The notes under the pieces are model-generated. The model saw only the letters and a list, made by a program, of their open reading frames with translations, was not told the DNA's origin and did no database searches. A program made the position numbers and the translations under genes. Below, piece by piece: positions 61,947 to 64,000 of a stretch of 64,000 nucleotides of DNA. Source of the DNA: Inquilinus sp. KBS0705 (lineage in GTDB: Bacteria; Bacteroidota; Bacteroidia; Sphingobacteriales; Sphingobacteriaceae); contig VCCI02000001.1 in the NCBI GenBank assembly GCA_005938025.2, forward strand, positions 1,674,001 to 1,738,000, written 5' to 3'. Position 1 is the first letter of the stretch. Each line of letters opens with the position of its first letter.

Positions 61947-64000
61947 TTAGCGTACAAATGCCATAGCTACGCCGCCATCCACATTAAGCACATTGCCGGT
62001 TGATTTGTTGAGCAAACCGCCTACAAAGGCAAAGCACGCGTTGGCAATATCATCGGGCAGTATGGTTTCGTTTAAAAGCGTTCGTTTGGCATAGTAAGCA
62101 GGCAACTCTTCTACTGTAATGCCATAAGCCTTTGCCCTTCCCTCTGCCCAGCCACCGGCCCAAATATTACTATCACTGATCACCGCATCAGGATTTACTA
62201 CGTTTACACGTATACGGTCGGCACCCAGTTCGGCAGCGTTTAGCCTGCTTAGGTGCAGTTGTGCCGCCTTAGCGCTGCCATAGCCCGCATTATTTGGCCC
62301 GCTAACCAACGCGTTTTTGCTCACAATATTTATCACATCGCCGCCAATGCCCTGCTTTTTCATTACTGTGGTAGCAGCCTGTGTTACAAAAAACTGGCCT
62401 TTCACCAACACATCATATAGCAGGTCCCAATCTTTTTCGGTGGTATCGCCAATAGCTTTTGATATGGATAGCCCTGCATTGTTCACCACAATATCTACGC
62501 CACCAAAGGCAAGCGCAGCGGTGTCCATAGCCGCTTTTATTTGCTCGCTGCTGGTTACGTCCATTTGCGCGGTAGTGTAAGCATCTTTGCCGTACAGCCC
62601 TTTAAATTCATCTGCGGCACCGGCAAGGCGGTCGGCATTCATGTCGTTCAGTACCACAACGGCACCCTCTGCTACAAACTTTTTAGCTATGGCTTTACCA
62701 ATCCCTCCGGCACTGCCTGTAATCAGCGCAATTTGCCCCGATAGTGGTTTTGGCTTCGGCATGCGTTGCAATTTAGCTTCTTCGAGTAACCAATATTCTA
62801 TATCAAAGGCTTCCTGACGAGGTAAAGAGGTGTATGCTGATATGGCCTCGGCGCCTTTCATTACATTGATGGCGTTGATATAAAATTCGGCGGCTACACG
62901 GGCTGTTTGTTTATCTTTAGCAAAGGTGAACATACCTACCCCTGGGTATAATATCACCACCGGGTTAGCATCGCGTATGGCGGGGCTGTTGGGGTGTTTA
63001 CAGTTGTTATAATAATCGGTATACATTTGGCGGTAGGCCTCAAATGCGGGTTGCAGTTTAGCTTTAATAGCGTCTACATCGATAAGGTCCTCATCGGTTT
63101 TCAGATCCAATACCAGCGGACTTATCTTTGTCCTTAAAAAGTGATCGGGGCAGCTGGTACCCAATGGTGCCAAGCGGCTTAGATCAGCGGAATTGGTAAA
63201 CTCCAGCACTCTGGCATCATCTGTAAAATGCCCTACCATTTTTGTTTTGGACGAGCAGAAACCACGTAGCACAGGTGCTAAAGCCGCCGCTTGTTTTTTT
63301 CGGTTAGCTTCATTAAGGCTTTGCAATACCTGCCCGCCAAATACAGGGCCTTTTTTGCCATAGTTCTGTTCTAAATATTCCGCGCATTTTTCAATTACTT
63401 CCAGCGTGTTCATATAGCTTTGGTAAGCGGTATCGCCCCAGGTAAATAAGCCATGCGAGCCAAGCATAATTCCGCGGATGCCGGGGTTTTCGTCAAGGCA
63501 TTGCTTCAATTGCAAGCCAAGGTCAAAGCCCGGCCTTTGCCAGCCTACCCAGCCAATAGTGCCGCCAAAAAGTTCTTTTGTTATTTTTTCGCCATCCTTT
63601 GCCGCCGCTATGGCAATTGCTGCGTCGGGGTGCAGGTGGTCTATATGTTTAAAGGGTAAAAAGCCATGCAAGGGTGTATCAATAGATGGTGCTTTTGATG
63701 CCAGGTCGAATATGCTGTGGTTAAACAACTCTACCATCTCATCTTCAAATTCAATACCCCGGTAAACATTTTTCAGGCTACGTAAACGATCTACATACAA
63801 TGCTGCCAGGCCGCTCTTTTTTAAGGTGCCTATATCACCGCCCGAGCCTTTTATCCACATCACCTCTACCTGCTGGCCGGTAAGCGGGTCTTTATCCATT
63901 ACTTTGCAGGATGTGTTACCACCGCCATAGTTGGTAAGCCGTAGATCGGCACCTAACAGGTTAGACCGGTATATTAATAATCCTACTTCGTCGCCGGCTA
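61947..64000 (-). CDS. Bifunctional rhamnulose-1-phosphate aldolase / short-chain dehydrogenase (5' end beyond window)
   Basis: The frame is open from the ATG at 63899 to the window edge at 64000 (GLLIYRSNLLGADLRLTNYG, GGGNTSCK), so the true start lies outside. The N-terminal class II aldolase part includes FEDEMVELFNHSI and KHIDHLHPDA with metal His residues and HGLFTWGDTA. The C-terminal SDR has TGSAGGIGKAIAKKF, NNAG, and an intact YxxxK (AGYGSAKAAQ). The product splits L-rhamnulose-1-phosphate to DHAP and lactaldehyde, which the SDR half oxidises to lactate. First complete upstream partner of the operon ending in the deacetylase. Confidence 0.92.
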   Translation of the reverse strand, partial: AGDEVGLLIYRSNLLGADLRLTNYGGGNTSCKVMDKDPLTGQQVEVMWIKGSGGDIGTLKKSGLAALYVDRLRSLKNVYRGIEFEDEMVELFNHSIFDLASKAPSIDTPLHGFLPFKHIDHLHPDAAIAIAAAKDGEKITKELFGGTIGWVGWQRPGFDLGLQLKQCLDENPGIRGIMLGSHGLFTWGDTAYQSYMNTLEVIEKCAEYLEQNYGKKGPVFGGQVLQSLNEANRKKQAAALAPVLRGFCSSKTKMVGHFTDDARVLEFTNSADLSRLAPLGTSCPDHFLRTKISPLVLDLKTDEDLIDVDAIKAKLQPAFEAYRQMYTDYYNNCKHPNSPAIRDANPVVILYPGVGMFTFAKDKQTARVAAEFYINAINVMKGAEAISAYTSLPRQEAFDIEYWLLEEAKLQRMPKPKPLSGQIALITGSAGGIGKAIAKKFVAEGAVVVLNDMNADRLAGAADEFKGLYGKDAYTTAQMDVTSSEQIKAAMDTAALAFGGVDIVVNNAGLSISKAIGDTTEKDWDLLYDVLVKGQFFVTQAATTVMKKQGIGGDVINIVSKNALVSGPNNAGYGSAKAAQLHLSRLNAAELGADRIRVNVVNPDAVISDSNIWAGGWAEGRAKAYGITVEELPAYYAKRTLLNETILPDDIANACFAFVGGLLNKSTGNVLNVDGGVAMAFVR

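Noticed and set aside
1..64000. tRNA, rRNA, riboswitch or prophage
   Set aside because: I scanned intergenic regions by eye and saw no cloverleaf, rRNA-like stretch, integrase or phage structural gene; small RNAs cannot be excluded without a covariance search.

Overview
The window looks like chromosomal DNA of a Bacteroidota bacterium, most likely family Sphingobacteriaceae (Mucilaginibacter/Pedobacter type; the genus is an inference). The evidence is a PorP/SprF-family type IX secretion (T9SS) outer-membrane protein next to a giant PKD protein with a gliding-motility C-terminal sorting domain, TTG-N19-TAnnTTTG promoters upstream of rpmH and of an alcohol dehydrogenase gene, LytS/LytTR signalling, and sugar-catabolic operons of the Bacteroidota kind. 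I saw no phage, integrase, transposase, CRISPR array, rRNA or tRNA. Nearly all DNA is coding and genes are tightly packed.

Layout. 1-10.2 kb: housekeeping (pcm fragment, priA, tsaB, yidD-rnpA-rpmH, ChaN-like haem protein, mscL). 10.2-17.2 kb: rpoN, T9SS PorP/SprF protein with a 1181-residue T9SS cargo, and a Nudix-fold regulator with a broken catalytic box. 17.4-21.3 kb: ybbA-ybbP-tesA type ABC/esterase operon. 21.3-26.7 kb: five-gene minus-strand sugar operon (GH172, fumarylacetoacetase-fold dehydratase, lipoprotein, FucP, SDR) that fits oxidative D-arabinose or L-fucose use. 26.8-28.15 kb: a degenerate DEAD-box protein, followed by 0.6 kb of palindromes and a 154-bp tandem duplication. 28.8-32.0 kb: hexuronate/KDG operon (kdgK-eda-exuT type transporter-VF530). 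32.4-47.4 kb: mixed genes (S41 peptidase, LytS/LytTR pair, AlkB, acyltransferase, hydrolase, GAF histidine kinase, J-KTSC protein, START protein, ispH, MarR, MacB-like permease, Zn alcohol dehydrogenase). 47.5-57.8 kb: the most striking region, described below. 58.0-64.0 kb: L-rhamnose operon (aldolase-dehydrogenase, rhaM, rhaI, rhaB) ending in a polysaccharide deacetylase.

The 47.5-57.8 kb operon encodes, in order of transcription, a Ser/Thr kinase, a protein with an FHA-like C-terminus, an overlooked 32-residue membrane peptide, a PP2C phosphatase with an extracytoplasmic tail, a 1356-residue polypeptide that fuses a RodA/FtsW glycosyltransferase to a class B penicillin-binding transpeptidase, an FHA protein, and a second paralogous kinase. 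Its gene content resembles the actinobacterial pknA/pknB-pstP-rodA-pbpA-fhaA/fhaB locus, with RodA and PbpA joined into one chain. I infer a phospho-regulated peptidoglycan synthesis machine.

Two genes of the rhamnose operon (rhaM and the deacetylase) are each broken by an apparent single-base loss; both downstream frames restore family-like C-termini, so these are either recent mutations or consensus errors.
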